Shown here piece by piece: positions 27,194-34,616 of a DNA stretch of 64,000 nucleotides. The translations under genes were made by a program, and so were the position numbers. Source of the stretch: Robertmurraya siralis (GTDB lineage: Bacteria > Bacillota > Bacilli > Bacillales > Cytobacillaceae); contig NZ_SWLZ01000002.1 of the NCBI RefSeq assembly GCF_005502275.1, positions 124,001 to 188,000 on the forward strand, read 5' to 3'. Numbering within the stretch: the first letter of the stretch is position 1; the number at the start of each line of letters is the position of its first letter. Under the pieces are notes generated by a model. The model was not told the origin of the DNA, ran no database searches, and saw only the letters and a program-made list of their open reading frames with translations.

Positions 27194-27328
27194 TTATTGC
27201 TTTACCGTATTTTTAGCAAGAAACTCTCGGATTTCCTCTTTCTTAATTCCTAGTTTCTTCGCCTCTTTAATTAGTTCCAACCATTCCATATCCAAACCTT
27301 CAATTCTTCCTTTCATTTCTATCACCAT
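27194..27328 (-). CDS. sinI: SinI-like SinR antagonist
   Basis: A 44-residue protein read on the minus strand from ATG 27328 to TAA 27194. The segment LDMEWLELIKEAKKLGIKKE then EIREFLAKN aligns closely with B. subtilis SinI (LDQEWVELMVEAKEANISPE then EIRKYL) and with the SIN domain of the SinR encoded nearby (LDSEWIKIVKEAMDSGISKE). It has no DNA-binding domain, so by family knowledge it should bind SinR and release matrix genes. Ribosome site TTAGGGGGAAAA abuts the ATG with good spacing. It is convergent with sinR rather than sharing its operon, and lies directly downstream of a class I c-di-GMP riboswitch-like sequence. SlrA-type antagonist is the alternative. Confidence 0.88.
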   Translation of the reverse strand: MVIEMKGRIEGLDMEWLELIKEAKKLGIKKEEIREFLAKNTVKQ

Positions 27329-27349
27329 TTTTCCCCCTAAAATCCGGCA

Positions 27350-27440
27350 CGAATTTCAGCAGTCCAGCCGTCATAGTACTTCTACCTTAGACCTGAGACT
27401 TTGCGTCCCTATCTTTCAATAGGTTTGCCCTTTTCTTGCG
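27350..27440 (-). ncRNA. Class I cyclic-di-GMP (GEMM) riboswitch upstream of sinI
   Basis: Minus-strand sequence carries the conserved GEMM-I pieces in order: GGGCAAACC (27430-27422), a stem CCTAT-TGAAAG-ATAGG capped by a GAAA tetraloop, GGGACGCAAAG (27409-27399), then a second arm with GTCTAAG ... TATGAC, matching the 11-nt tetraloop receptor (CUAAG/UAUG), and a closing GGCTGGACTGC. This parallels the Vc2 aptamer almost piece for piece. About 25 bases separate its 3' end from the sinI ribosome site AGGGGG. I see no strong intrinsic terminator, so control may be translational; the ON/OFF sense cannot be read. Confidence 0.9.
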
Positions 27441-27722
27441 TCCTTTATTTTTTCTGAAAGTAATCCCATTTCTAGTCTACAGCCTTTCAAACAATAAAAG
27501 TGTAACTATTTGTCAATGCTTAAAATTTTTTACATATTATTTTTAAACAATTTTCGCCATCTAGCAACATAAATGCTCCAGCTACTATATGAATAAATAG
27601 TAGAATGTTCTTTATTTCGCAATTATTGTCGAAAGTCTTTGCCCCATTCTCGTAATTTTAAAAGGAAAAGCATTGACAATTTGAAATCTTTCGTTATTAT
27701 TTCATACTTCAAAATGCTGGAC
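27441..27722. other. Upstream region of the sinI transcript
   Basis: Contains TTGACA on the minus strand (27516-27511), a possible -35 for the riboswitch-sinI transcript, but no well-spaced TATAAT. A perfect SinR 7-mer GTTCTTT occurs at 27607-27613 within AATGTTCTTTATTTCG. No protein gene is seen. Confidence 0.4.
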
Positions 27723-27932
27723 CTAATTCGTCTTGTTTACTTCGGACTTGCTTTCACGCGTCAGCGATACAGGCAATTTTTTAATGAAAATCTGCTCGAA
27801 CGTAACCGGATCAAAGAACGGATGTGCCGTTAAATCATTCCCACACTCAGGACATAACCAAGTCCCGAACTCACTGCTACTAAAAGAAGGTTTATGACAC
27901 TTTTCACAATTTTTTCGATACAACAGCAACAT
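27723..27932 (-). CDS. Small zinc-ribbon protein, function unknown
   Basis: Up to 69 residues. Two CxxC pairs (Cys9/Cys12 and Cys27/Cys30: CEKCHK ... WLCPECG) form a likely zinc ribbon, followed by a basic C-terminus. I do not recognise the family. The ATG at 27932 is immediately next to GAGAGG, so a TTG at 27923 (nine bases from that site) may be the true start. Two GTTCTTT SinR-type boxes spaced 21 bp lie just upstream, making it a candidate SinR target. Confidence 0.6.
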   Translation of the reverse strand: MLLLYRKNCEKCHKPSFSSSEFGTWLCPECGNDLTAHPFFDPVTFEQIFIKKLPVSLTRESKSEVNKTN

Positions 27933-27942
27933 CCTCTCATTT

Positions 27943-27970
27943 GTTCTTTCAAAATCACCAAATGTTCTTT
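27943..27970. promoter_or_regulatory. Two SinR-type boxes 21 bp apart
   Basis: GTTCTTT at 27943-27949 and again at 27964-27970, two helical turns apart, directly upstream of the zinc-ribbon gene. Together with the sites at 27607 and 26454-26472 they form a cluster around sinR/sinI. Confidence 0.5.
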
Positions 27971-28263
27971 ATTACGAATTTAATATAATTTTAATCTTTT
28001 TAAAATGTTTTTGAAATATGGAAATTTTGTCATTTTTTCGTTTTAACGAACGTTTTTCTCTTTATTTCGTCCACATCCTTCAAATATCTTACTTTTTACA
28101 TTTTATTTCATTACTTGGCCAAATATGTCAAATGGATAAAAAAATTTTGTTTAGGTCAAATGAATCAATTTTACAAAATTTTCAAACATATATGTCTGAA
28201 TTATCTAAATAATACTATAATAATAGTAATAACCTTTTAAAATATATGAAAGGTGGTATTGAA
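27971..28263. other. Intergenic, promoter region of the small membrane protein
   Basis: AT-rich. TATAAT occurs in ACTATAATAATAG just before 28230, a likely -10 for the small gene at 28264. A plus-strand frame at 28018-28212 has no ribosome site and I do not accept it. Confidence 0.4.
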
Positions 28264-28362
28264 ATGACTTTTTTTCATATTTTGAACTTCGCGATTCCAA
28301 TTGCCTCCATGGTCGGGCTAGGTATATTACTCGATCGGATGTGCAAGCCAACTAAAGATTAG
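28264..28362 (+). CDS. 32-residue single-helix membrane protein
   Basis: Small protein beginning MTFFHILNFAIPIASMVGLG, ending LDRMCKPTKD: one hydrophobic helix with a positively charged tail. The ribosome site AAAGGTGG lies about seven bases before ATG and a TATAAT lies upstream, so it looks like a real gene. Function unknown. It may be a small regulator of a membrane complex or a toxin-like peptide; neither is supported directly. Confidence 0.6.
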   Translation: MTFFHILNFAIPIASMVGLGILLDRMCKPTKD

Positions 28363-28447
28363 GGCTCTGTAATTGGCTCATTTTGTGCAGACCAAGCTTT
28401 TATAAATCCCCACTGACAAAGTTATGTTTGGATAAGAAAACCAGTTA

Positions 28448-28540
28448 AATATCGGTCTTTATTTCATTTTATCAGTCTAAATCGAAATATTTCGGTCTTT
28501 ATACAAATATATCGGTCAAATCAGTCCATATATCGGTCTA
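28448..28540. repeat. Phased array of five TCGGTC motifs, 20-21 bp period
   Basis: TCGGTC or TCAGTC starts at 28452, 28472, 28492, 28512 and 28533, each in an AT-rich context such as ATATCGGTCTTTAT; an extra TCAGTC is at 28521. The spacing of two helical turns puts all motifs on one DNA face. It lies between the convergent small membrane gene and motB. Confidence 0.75.
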
Positions 28541-28674
28541 GGCATGATATTCATCAACTAACTACGTAGATACACTCATTGAAAGTGGTATACACCACGG
28601 CAAAATCTATCATTTTCTCAGCAACAAAAAATAGTGCAAACCAATCAGGTCTGCACTACTTTCTATTTTTATTT

Positions 28675-29427
28675 TTAATCCGATGTTATTGGCAAAATAA
28701 GTACTTCAACACGGCGGTTTTTTGCCCTGCCTTCACTTGTATCATTGCTTGCTATCGGTTGAAATTCACCGAAGCCTTTAGCACTAAACCATGCCGGATC
28801 AAGCTTTTCGTTTTTTAAAACAATTTTCATAAAGTTTATTGCCCGCATGACACTTAATTCCCAATTGGATTCAAAGTGAGGATTACTAATCGGGACATTA
28901 TCTGTGTGTCCGCTAATAATGATATTGCGCGGCGGACTCATAACAAGGAGTTCAGAAATTTCATTTGCCGTATGAATATCTTCTTGCCGCACTTCTGCAC
29001 TACCGGATGCAAATAAAACATTATCGCGTATTGTTAACAGTAAACCTTCATCAGTTAATGAGGTTTCAAGCTTATCCGTGAGATTATTTTCATTAATATA
29101 GGCATTTACTTTCTTCTGAATATTTTCTAATTCTAATTGCTCGATTCTGGCCGCTGTACTTTCCTTATTCTTTTCTGCTTCAATATCGTCTAATGCCTGT
29201 GCATCCTCTTCAGGCATTGGATTTGGATAATCCAAAATACTCGTTCCACCGGTAAAAGCTTGATTAAAAGCCTGTGAGAGCTGTTCTAATTTTTGCGCAT
29301 CTATCGTACTCATAGAAAATAAAACGATAAACAATGCCAATAGTAGCGTTAGAATATCTGCATACGGAATCAGCCACGATTCATCTACATGATCATCATG
29401 CTGTTCCTTTTTTCTGCGTTTACTCAC
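28675..29427 (-). CDS. motB: Flagellar motor protein MotB
   Basis: Stator subunit of the flagellar motor. 250 residues from GTG 29427 (MSKRRKKEQHDDHVDESW). The single N-terminal membrane helix WLIPYADILTLLLALFIVLF carries the ion-carrying Asp24; GGTSILDY is the plug-region match to B. subtilis MotB. The C-terminal OmpA/peptidoglycan-binding domain has SGHTDNVPI and RAKNRRVEVLI. It is closer to proton-type MotB than to MotS, whose helix reads SSWMVTFTDLITLI. The start could also be GTG 29439. It overlaps the motA stop by a few bases, indicating translational coupling. Confidence 0.92.
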   Translation of the reverse strand: MSKRRKKEQHDDHVDESWLIPYADILTLLLALFIVLFSMSTIDAQKLEQLSQAFNQAFTGGTSILDYPNPMPEEDAQALDDIEAEKNKESTAARIEQLELENIQKKVNAYINENNLTDKLETSLTDEGLLLTIRDNVLFASGSAEVRQEDIHTANEISELLVMSPPRNIIISGHTDNVPISNPHFESNWELSVMRAINFMKIVLKNEKLDPAWFSAKGFGEFQPIASNDTSEGRAKNRRVEVLILPITSD

Positions 29428-30214
29428 CGTTCTTCTCACCGCTTTCCTCTAGGAAGTTCTTCCTTTCACTGACTGGTAAGTATGAAGCTAATTTCTGTTC
29501 AATTACTCTCGGTGCTTCTCCCTCTAATATCGATAGTACACCTTCAATCATCATATACTTTAATTTTGCTTCTTTCTTAGATTTTCGCTTTAATTTATTT
29601 GCAAAAGGATGCCAAAGAGCATAACCTGTAAAAATCCCTAACAATGTTGCAACGAAAGCAGCACTAATCGCATGACCAAGTGCATCAATATCACTCATAT
29701 CTTGTAATGCAGCAATTAGTCCGACAACAGCACCTAATACCCCTAAAGTTGGCGCATAGGTTCCTGCTTGAGTAAAGATAAGAGCACCCTGATGATGTCG
29801 TTCCTCCATCGCCTCTATCTCTTCCGTTAGAACATCACGTATGTAGTCAGCACTTTGACCATCAACAGCTAAAGAAAGGCCGTTCTTCAAAAATTCATCG
29901 TCAACCTCAGTGGTTTTTGCTTCTAATGCAAGAAGCCCTTCTTTACGAGCCAATTGTGCCCACTCTGAAAACATTCCAATTAATTTGACTGGATCCATTA
30001 ATTTTTTTTCTGTAAAAATAATACCGAATAATTTAGGTACCTTTTTTATCTCTGATGTAGGGAATGCAATTGTCACAGTACCAATCGTTCCCAAAATAAT
30101 GATTAATATGGCAGCAGGGTTTACCAATACGCCTACCCCTACACCTTTTAAAACCATTCCTACTCCAACACCAATAACTGCAAGAATTAACCCAATTAAC
30201 GACGTTTTATCCAT
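29420..30214 (-). CDS. motA: Flagellar motor protein MotA
   Basis: Four-helix stator subunit, 264 residues. It begins MDKTSLIGLILAVIGVGVGM as B. subtilis MotA does; the cytoplasmic loop has FSEWAQLARKEGLLALEAK, and the last two helices contain TYAPTLGVLGAVVGLIAAL and AFVATLLGIFTGYALWHP. Ribosome site AGGTGGATC before ATG. It heads a two-gene motAB operon. Confidence 0.95.
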   Translation of the reverse strand: MDKTSLIGLILAVIGVGVGMVLKGVGVGVLVNPAAILIIILGTIGTVTIAFPTSEIKKVPKLFGIIFTEKKLMDPVKLIGMFSEWAQLARKEGLLALEAKTTEVDDEFLKNGLSLAVDGQSADYIRDVLTEEIEAMEERHHQGALIFTQAGTYAPTLGVLGAVVGLIAALQDMSDIDALGHAISAAFVATLLGIFTGYALWHPFANKLKRKSKKEAKLKYMMIEGVLSILEGEAPRVIEQKLASYLPVSERKNFLEESGEKNGE

Positions 30215-30302
30215 TATTGATCCACCTATCCCTTATGCAACTATTTGACTATGCTTTATATTTCAAGGTTTTCCAGTAAAAGAAAGATAGTTTCTATCCT
30301 AA
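30215..30302. promoter_or_regulatory. motAB upstream region
   Basis: Short AT-rich stretch before motA. The promoter is expected here or within the repeat beyond it, but I could not pick a convincing sigma-A or sigma-D site. Confidence 0.25.
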
Positions 30303-30477
30303 AGACTGCCCGCAAACGCTCGTTTTCTTCATTGCTTCGCCTAGTCCTCTGCCCATTACCTACAATGATAACTTCGCTCCTCCAAAGGCTTCGCTTTTGT
30401 GATGCGACAAATATTTATAATCAGCCTAAAGGGTGATGGCTATCTATCATTTTTTACTTTGTCCAAACTTTGGTTTC
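30303..30477 (+). repeat. Dispersed repeat, copy B (upstream of motA)
   Basis: Shares with 26902-27049 the blocks AGACTGCCCGCAAACGCT, TTGCTTCGCCT, GCTCCTCC, AAGGCTTCGCT and ACTTTGTC(C/T)AAACT in the same order, with diverged or inserted bases between. Non-coding in appearance. Same orientation as copy A, 3.4 kb away. Confidence 0.7.
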
Positions 30478-30597
30478 TATCCTATCATTTATTTCGACAA
30501 GAACCGCAAGATTTTTAGTTTTCGCGACAATTTTTCGAAATAATCATCACGAACGCTCAAAAATAGGTGTCAACAATGGGAAAAAGGAACCAAATTC

Positions 30598-31119
30598 TTA
30601 AGAGAGATTATTGGAATGGAAAGATTTATAATAAATAATAGTAGAATCGAATTGACCATTTGCCGATTTTGCATAATAAGGAATTTTACCAGCCTGAATA
30701 TAAGCAAGAGAGGTATACAAAATATTAGAAGGATCTCCTTCTCTTGTATCAAGGACTAACAGTGATCTTCCTTCTTCTCTCGCTCGCTTTTCAGCTGCTT
30801 TCATTAGTGCCCGCGCTACCCCAATTCGGCGATAATTAGGAGCGGTCATGAGTTTCGCAATTTCGGCTCTGTGCATCCCACTAGGCTTCATACATAAATG
30901 CAACTGGATGCTGCCCGCAATTTGATTGTTTATTTTTGCTACAAATAAAACAACATCTCGGTTTAATACATTCCTCCAATATTTGTTTGCAACAGAAAGT
31001 TGCATTGGAGGCAAAAACCCAATTGAGGCACCATCATCCACTACCTGTACCAATAACTCCGAAAGTTCATTCACATTCTCTTCCATTGATTTTATCTGCT
31101 CTATTCGAATATTCTCCAC
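30598..31119 (-). CDS. GNAT-family N-acetyltransferase
   Basis: 173-residue acetyltransferase. The GNAT core is clear: the beta4/alpha3 region AEIAKLMTAPNYRRIGVARA carries the acetyl-CoA pyrophosphate loop (RRIGVA), followed by ALMKAAEKRAREEGRSLLVL and a C-terminal LDTREGDPSNILYTSLAY. Substrate unknown. GTG at 31119 (VENIRIEQ) is preferred since AAAGG lies eight bases upstream; an earlier GTG at 31128 overlaps that site. Confidence 0.83.
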   Translation of the reverse strand: MENIRIEQIKSMEENVNELSELLVQVVDDGASIGFLPPMQLSVANKYWRNVLNRDVVLFVAKINNQIAGSIQLHLCMKPSGMHRAEIAKLMTAPNYRRIGVARALMKAAEKRAREEGRSLLVLDTREGDPSNILYTSLAYIQAGKIPYYAKSANGQFDSTIIYYKSFHSNNLS

Positions 31120-31281
31120 AAAAATCACCTTTGCTTTCGATTATTTGATTTTAAATTACCAATAAAAACAATTGATAGGCAAGCTAATTGTAAGTCTATT
31201 TAACATGAATATTGCCCATTCTTGTTACTGAATCTCACCAAAAAAAGAGGGCAAGCTAAAGAACAGAAAGGGGGGTGGAAG

Positions 31282-31446
31282 ATGGCTAGAGGCAAGGAGT
31301 TCAAGCAAAAACGAAAAGGGCATCCAGGAAAATTCCCTGAAGGGACACTAGTTGAACGCAAATCAAAAGATGCGATTGGTGATGAAGAACTGATCGTCGT
31401 TCAAGAAGCGTTTAAAAACTGTCTTGAAGAAAAAGAAGTTGAATAA
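31282..31446 (+). CDS. Small basic protein, function unknown
   Basis: 54 residues, strongly basic N-terminal half (MARGKEFKQKRKGHPGKFPE) and an acidic C-terminal half. The ribosome site GGGGGG lies six bases before ATG 31282; the longer upstream frame is not supported. I do not recognise the family. Confidence 0.62.
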   Translation: MARGKEFKQKRKGHPGKFPEGTLVERKSKDAIGDEELIVVQEAFKNCLEEKEVE

Positions 31447-31554
31447 AAAAACATTTTTCCCTTAACGAAACTTCCTCACCTTCAAAACGTAATCATTATA
31501 GATATAACTATCTAAAAAGTGCGCCTTCAAGCGTATTTAAAGGAGGAAGGACAA

Positions 31555-31875
31555 ATGCTGGTATCTACAACACCAACATTACAGGGAAAAGTCATTGATC
31601 GTTACTTAGGAATTGTCACGGGAGAAGCAATAATGGGGGCCAATGTCGTTCGCGATTTCTTAGCAGGCATCACTGATGTCATCGGTGGACGCAGTAGTGC
31701 GTATGAAGATAAGTTGTCTGAAGGTCGTGAAATTGCCATTCGCGAAATGGAAGATCAGGCTCGCCGACTCGGCGCCAATGCTGTCGTTGGCGTTGACCTT
31801 GATTTTGAAACATTACGCGACGGCATGATGATGTGTGTTGCTACCGGCACCGCTGTATTTATAAAAGAGCAATAA
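31555..31875 (+). CDS. UPF0145/YbjQ-family protein
   Basis: 106-residue cytoplasmic protein (YbjQ family). Typical opening [20 protein letters not shown], then [19 protein letters not shown] and [10 protein letters not shown], closing [14 protein letters not shown]. Forms a pentamer in structures of relatives; function unknown. The ribosome site AAAGGAGGAAGG defines ATG 31555. Confidence 0.87.
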   Translation: MLVSTTPTLQGKVIDRYLGIVTGEAIMGANVVRDFLAGITDVIGGRSSAYEDKLSEGREIAIREMEDQARRLGANAVVGVDLDFETLRDGMMMCVATGTAVFIKEQ

Positions 31876-31876
31876 T

Positions 31877-31902
31877 AAAACGCCGAAAAGAGGCGGTTTT
31901 TG
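31877..31902 (+). terminator. Terminator after the YbjQ-family gene
   Basis: Short GC hairpin CGCC-GAAAAGA-GGCG followed by GTTTTTG. Confidence 0.65.
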
Positions 31903-32358
31903 CTACCCGTCTCTTTTCAATCTTTTCATAAAATGGATAACGCCAATATCGCCGAACACACTTTCACCACTTTTCTCAAATCCTAACCTTGAGTAGAATT
32001 TGATCGCAGGTAAATTTTTTGCACCTGTTGACACAATCATCATTGGCCGAGACTCCCACTTTTTTTCAATATACTCAACCATCTGTTTGGCAATACCTTT
32101 TCGAAAATAAGCAGGATGCACCATTACCCGATGGAGATCAATCACATCTTTCACAATCTTAAATGATAACACCCCTACTAGCTGTCCATCTATAAAATAA
32201 CCAATAAACGCCTCACCACATTGCTTTAATTGTGCGAGCGTTTCTTTTAATGGAGGGATCTCATTAGATCCGATTAGCTCTGCTTCGACCTGATAGGATC
32301 TCTTCTGCAATTCCAGTACTTCCTTACCATATTCTTCAATCAAAAATTCCTTAATCAT
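31903..32358 (-). CDS. GNAT-family N-acetyltransferase
   Basis: 151-residue acetyltransferase; acetyl-CoA loop FRKGIAKQMVEYIEKKW (RKGIA, ~98-102) and the C-terminal NLPAIKFYSRLGFEKSGE. Substrate unknown. Ribosome site AGGAGG precedes the ATG. Divergent from topB. Confidence 0.83.
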   Translation of the reverse strand: MIKEFLIEEYGKEVLELQKRSYQVEAELIGSNEIPPLKETLAQLKQCGEAFIGYFIDGQLVGVLSFKIVKDVIDLHRVMVHPAYFRKGIAKQMVEYIEKKWESRPMMIVSTGAKNLPAIKFYSRLGFEKSGESVFGDIGVIHFMKRLKRDG

Positions 32359-32447
32359 TTAAACCTCCTAATACGACCCCATTACCATTCTTCTTTATTA
32401 TCCGTTATACTAATAAGGAATATCAAAAAGGAAATAAAGGTGAACAA

Positions 32448-34535
32448 ATGAAATCTTTAGTACTTGCTGAAAAACCAAGCGTTGCTCGTGAAATTGCCCG
32501 CGTTCTTGGGTGCAAACAATCTCATAAAAGTTACATCGAAGGAAATCAATATATTGTTACTTGGGCGCTCGGTCACTTAATCGAATTAAAAATGCCTGAA
32601 CACTACGATAAAAAATATCAAAATTGGAATCTTGAGGATCTTCCCATTATTCCTGAGCAAATGGGTACAAAAATTATGAAACAAACGAGTCATCAGTTTA
32701 AAGCTATCGAGCATTTAGCAAAACGCAAGGATATTAAGGATTGTATCATTGCAACAGATGCTGGTCGAGAGGGTGAACTTGTTGCCCGCTGGATTTTGGA
32801 TAAAATCCGTTGGCAGAAACCGATAAAACGCTTGTGGATCTCGTCCCATACGGACCGTTCTATTAAAGAAGGCTTCCAAAAACTGAAGCCTGGGAAAGAA
32901 TTTGAGGCACTTTATCAATCTGCCGTTTGTCGTGCCGAAGCGGACTGGCTGATCGGATTGAATGTCACTCGTGCATTAACGACTAAATTCCAGGAGCCCC
33001 TATCCGCTGGAAGAGTACAAACCCCTACCCTCTCTCTTATTTTAGAAAGGGAAAAAACAATTCAAGGTTTTAAGCCGAAAGAGTATTGGACGATTGAAGC
33101 CCAAATCGGACCATTGAAAACAAGCTGGGAAGAAAATGGCGAGAAAAGAGTTTTCGCTCTGGAGAAAGCTCAGAGTATTGTCGAGAAGGTTAAAGGCCAA
33201 AAAGGTAGTGTTCAAGCACTCAACCGAAAGGAAAAAAGTGAGCAGCAGCCACTGCCTTATGACTTAACAGAGCTTCAAAGAGATGCTCATAACCGCTTTG
33301 GCTTCTCTGCGAAAAAAACGCTGTCTGTATTGCAAAAACTTTATGAACAACATAAACTCGTTACCTATCCAAGAACCGATTCGCGCTATTTAACAAAGGA
33401 TATGGAAGGAACGATGCTCGATCGCTTGCAAGGATTGGCATCCAGCTATCGGGACGAAGTTAAGCCCCTTATCGCAAATAAAGGGAAAGTGTTGGCGAAA
33501 CGAGTATTTCACAATGATAAAGTCAGCGATCATCATGCGATTATTCCAACAGAAGAGCGCTCTCACTTAAGCGATCTTTCCAGTGATGAACGAAAGCTTT
33601 ACGACTTGATTGTTAGAAGATTTCTCGCCTTATTCCATCAGCCTTACAAATATGAATCAATAAGAGCCCTTATTGAAGTAAACGGTGAAACTTTTACTGC
33701 CAATGAAACGGTCATTATCGATCCGGGTTTCAAAAAGCTTTCACAAAAAGAGACAACGACCGACATAAAAATGCTTGGGACGATTGCTAAAGGGCAAAAC
33801 TTTACCGTCCAAAGCATAAATTTAGAAAAAAGGCTGACAGAACCACCTGCAAGGTACTCTGAAGCAGATGTCCTCACGCAAATGGAAAAGTATGGGCTCG
33901 GAACTCCTGCTACTAGGGCAGAAATTATCGAACGGTTAATACAAACAGAAGTAGTCGAAAGAAAAAATGGCCGCTTCTTCTCGACGGCAAAAGGAAAGCA
34001 ATTGATTGATATCGTAAACGAGGAATTGAAATCCCCTGAACTTACAGCAAAATGGGAAAAAGAACTTGAGGCGATCTCCAGAGGAAAAAGCAGCCCTAAA
34101 CAGTTCAAACAAAATATTCGTAAACAAACGGAACAGCTCATTTCAGAGATTAAGAAAAGCAATCAAAAATATAAGGCCCATAACCTAACTGGCTCAAAAT
34201 GCCCAGACTGCGGCTCATTCCTTAAGGAAAGAACGACAAAAGAAGGAAAAATGCTCGTCTGTTCAAGCCTTGATTGTCGTTATCGCAAAAGAAAAGATCC
34301 GAAGCTCTCTAATCGCCGCTGTCCTACTTGTCATAAAAAAATGGAGATGCACGAAGGAAAAGCCGGACTTTACTTTCAATGCCGTCCGTGCAACGTCGTA
34401 GAAAAAGCTGAAGGAAAGAAAAAAGCAGTAACAAAGCGCGAAGAGCGTAAATTAGTGCAAAAGTATTCACAGCAGGATGATTTTGGCACAAGCCTCGGGG
34501 ATTTATTGAAGGCCGCGATGGAGAAAAAAGACTAA
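32448..34535 (+). CDS. topB: DNA topoisomerase III
   Basis: Type IA topoisomerase that decatenates DNA, often acting with RecQ-type helicases (a recQ gene is 26 kb away). 695 residues: TOPRIM domain (MKSLVLAEKPSVAREI, DAGREGE at ~104-110), catalytic Tyr307 in VTYPRTDSRYL, and C-terminal zinc ribbons CPDCGSFLKE...CSSLDC and CPTCHKK...CRPC. B. subtilis TopB is of similar size. No plasmid or ICE genes are next to it, so it is probably the chromosomal housekeeping copy. Confidence 0.95.
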   Translation: MKSLVLAEKPSVAREIARVLGCKQSHKSYIEGNQYIVTWALGHLIELKMPEHYDKKYQNWNLEDLPIIPEQMGTKIMKQTSHQFKAIEHLAKRKDIKDCIIATDAGREGELVARWILDKIRWQKPIKRLWISSHTDRSIKEGFQKLKPGKEFEALYQSAVCRAEADWLIGLNVTRALTTKFQEPLSAGRVQTPTLSLILEREKTIQGFKPKEYWTIEAQIGPLKTSWEENGEKRVFALEKAQSIVEKVKGQKGSVQALNRKEKSEQQPLPYDLTELQRDAHNRFGFSAKKTLSVLQKLYEQHKLVTYPRTDSRYLTKDMEGTMLDRLQGLASSYRDEVKPLIANKGKVLAKRVFHNDKVSDHHAIIPTEERSHLSDLSSDERKLYDLIVRRFLALFHQPYKYESIRALIEVNGETFTANETVIIDPGFKKLSQKETTTDIKMLGTIAKGQNFTVQSINLEKRLTEPPARYSEADVLTQMEKYGLGTPATRAEIIERLIQTEVVERKNGRFFSTAKGKQLIDIVNEELKSPELTAKWEKELEAISRGKSSPKQFKQNIRKQTEQLISEIKKSNQKYKAHNLTGSKCPDCGSFLKERTTKEGKMLVCSSLDCRYRKRKDPKLSNRRCPTCHKKMEMHEGKAGLYFQCRPCNVVEKAEGKKKAVTKREERKLVQKYSQQDDFGTSLGDLLKAAMEKKD

Positions 34536-34568
34536 TCTTGAAAAAACAAGTTTTTATTGCTTGATTTC

Positions 34569-34616
34569 AGACTTTAGACAAACTCGATTGATCGAATTTG
34601 TCTAAGGTCTTTTTTA
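34569..34616 (+). terminator. topB terminator
   Basis: Arms AGACTTTAGACAAA and TTTGTCTAAGGTCT (one mismatch) at 34569-34582 and 34597-34610, followed by TTTTT. Confidence 0.85.

Noticed and set aside
27350-27440. Reading the GEMM-like element as a T-box or other tRNA-binding leader
   Set aside because: No specifier loop or TGG-type T-box sequence; the GGGACGCAAAG and tetraloop-receptor pieces fit c-di-GMP-I instead.
28675-30214. Calling the stator genes motS/motP (sodium type)
   Set aside because: The membrane helix, plug region and C-terminus follow proton-type MotA/MotB of B. subtilis, and Asp24 is in the MotB position.
33644-34162. A 172-residue minus-strand frame inside topB
   Set aside because: It lies fully opposite a well-supported topoisomerase gene; low-complexity Ser/Phe content is typical of an antisense shadow.
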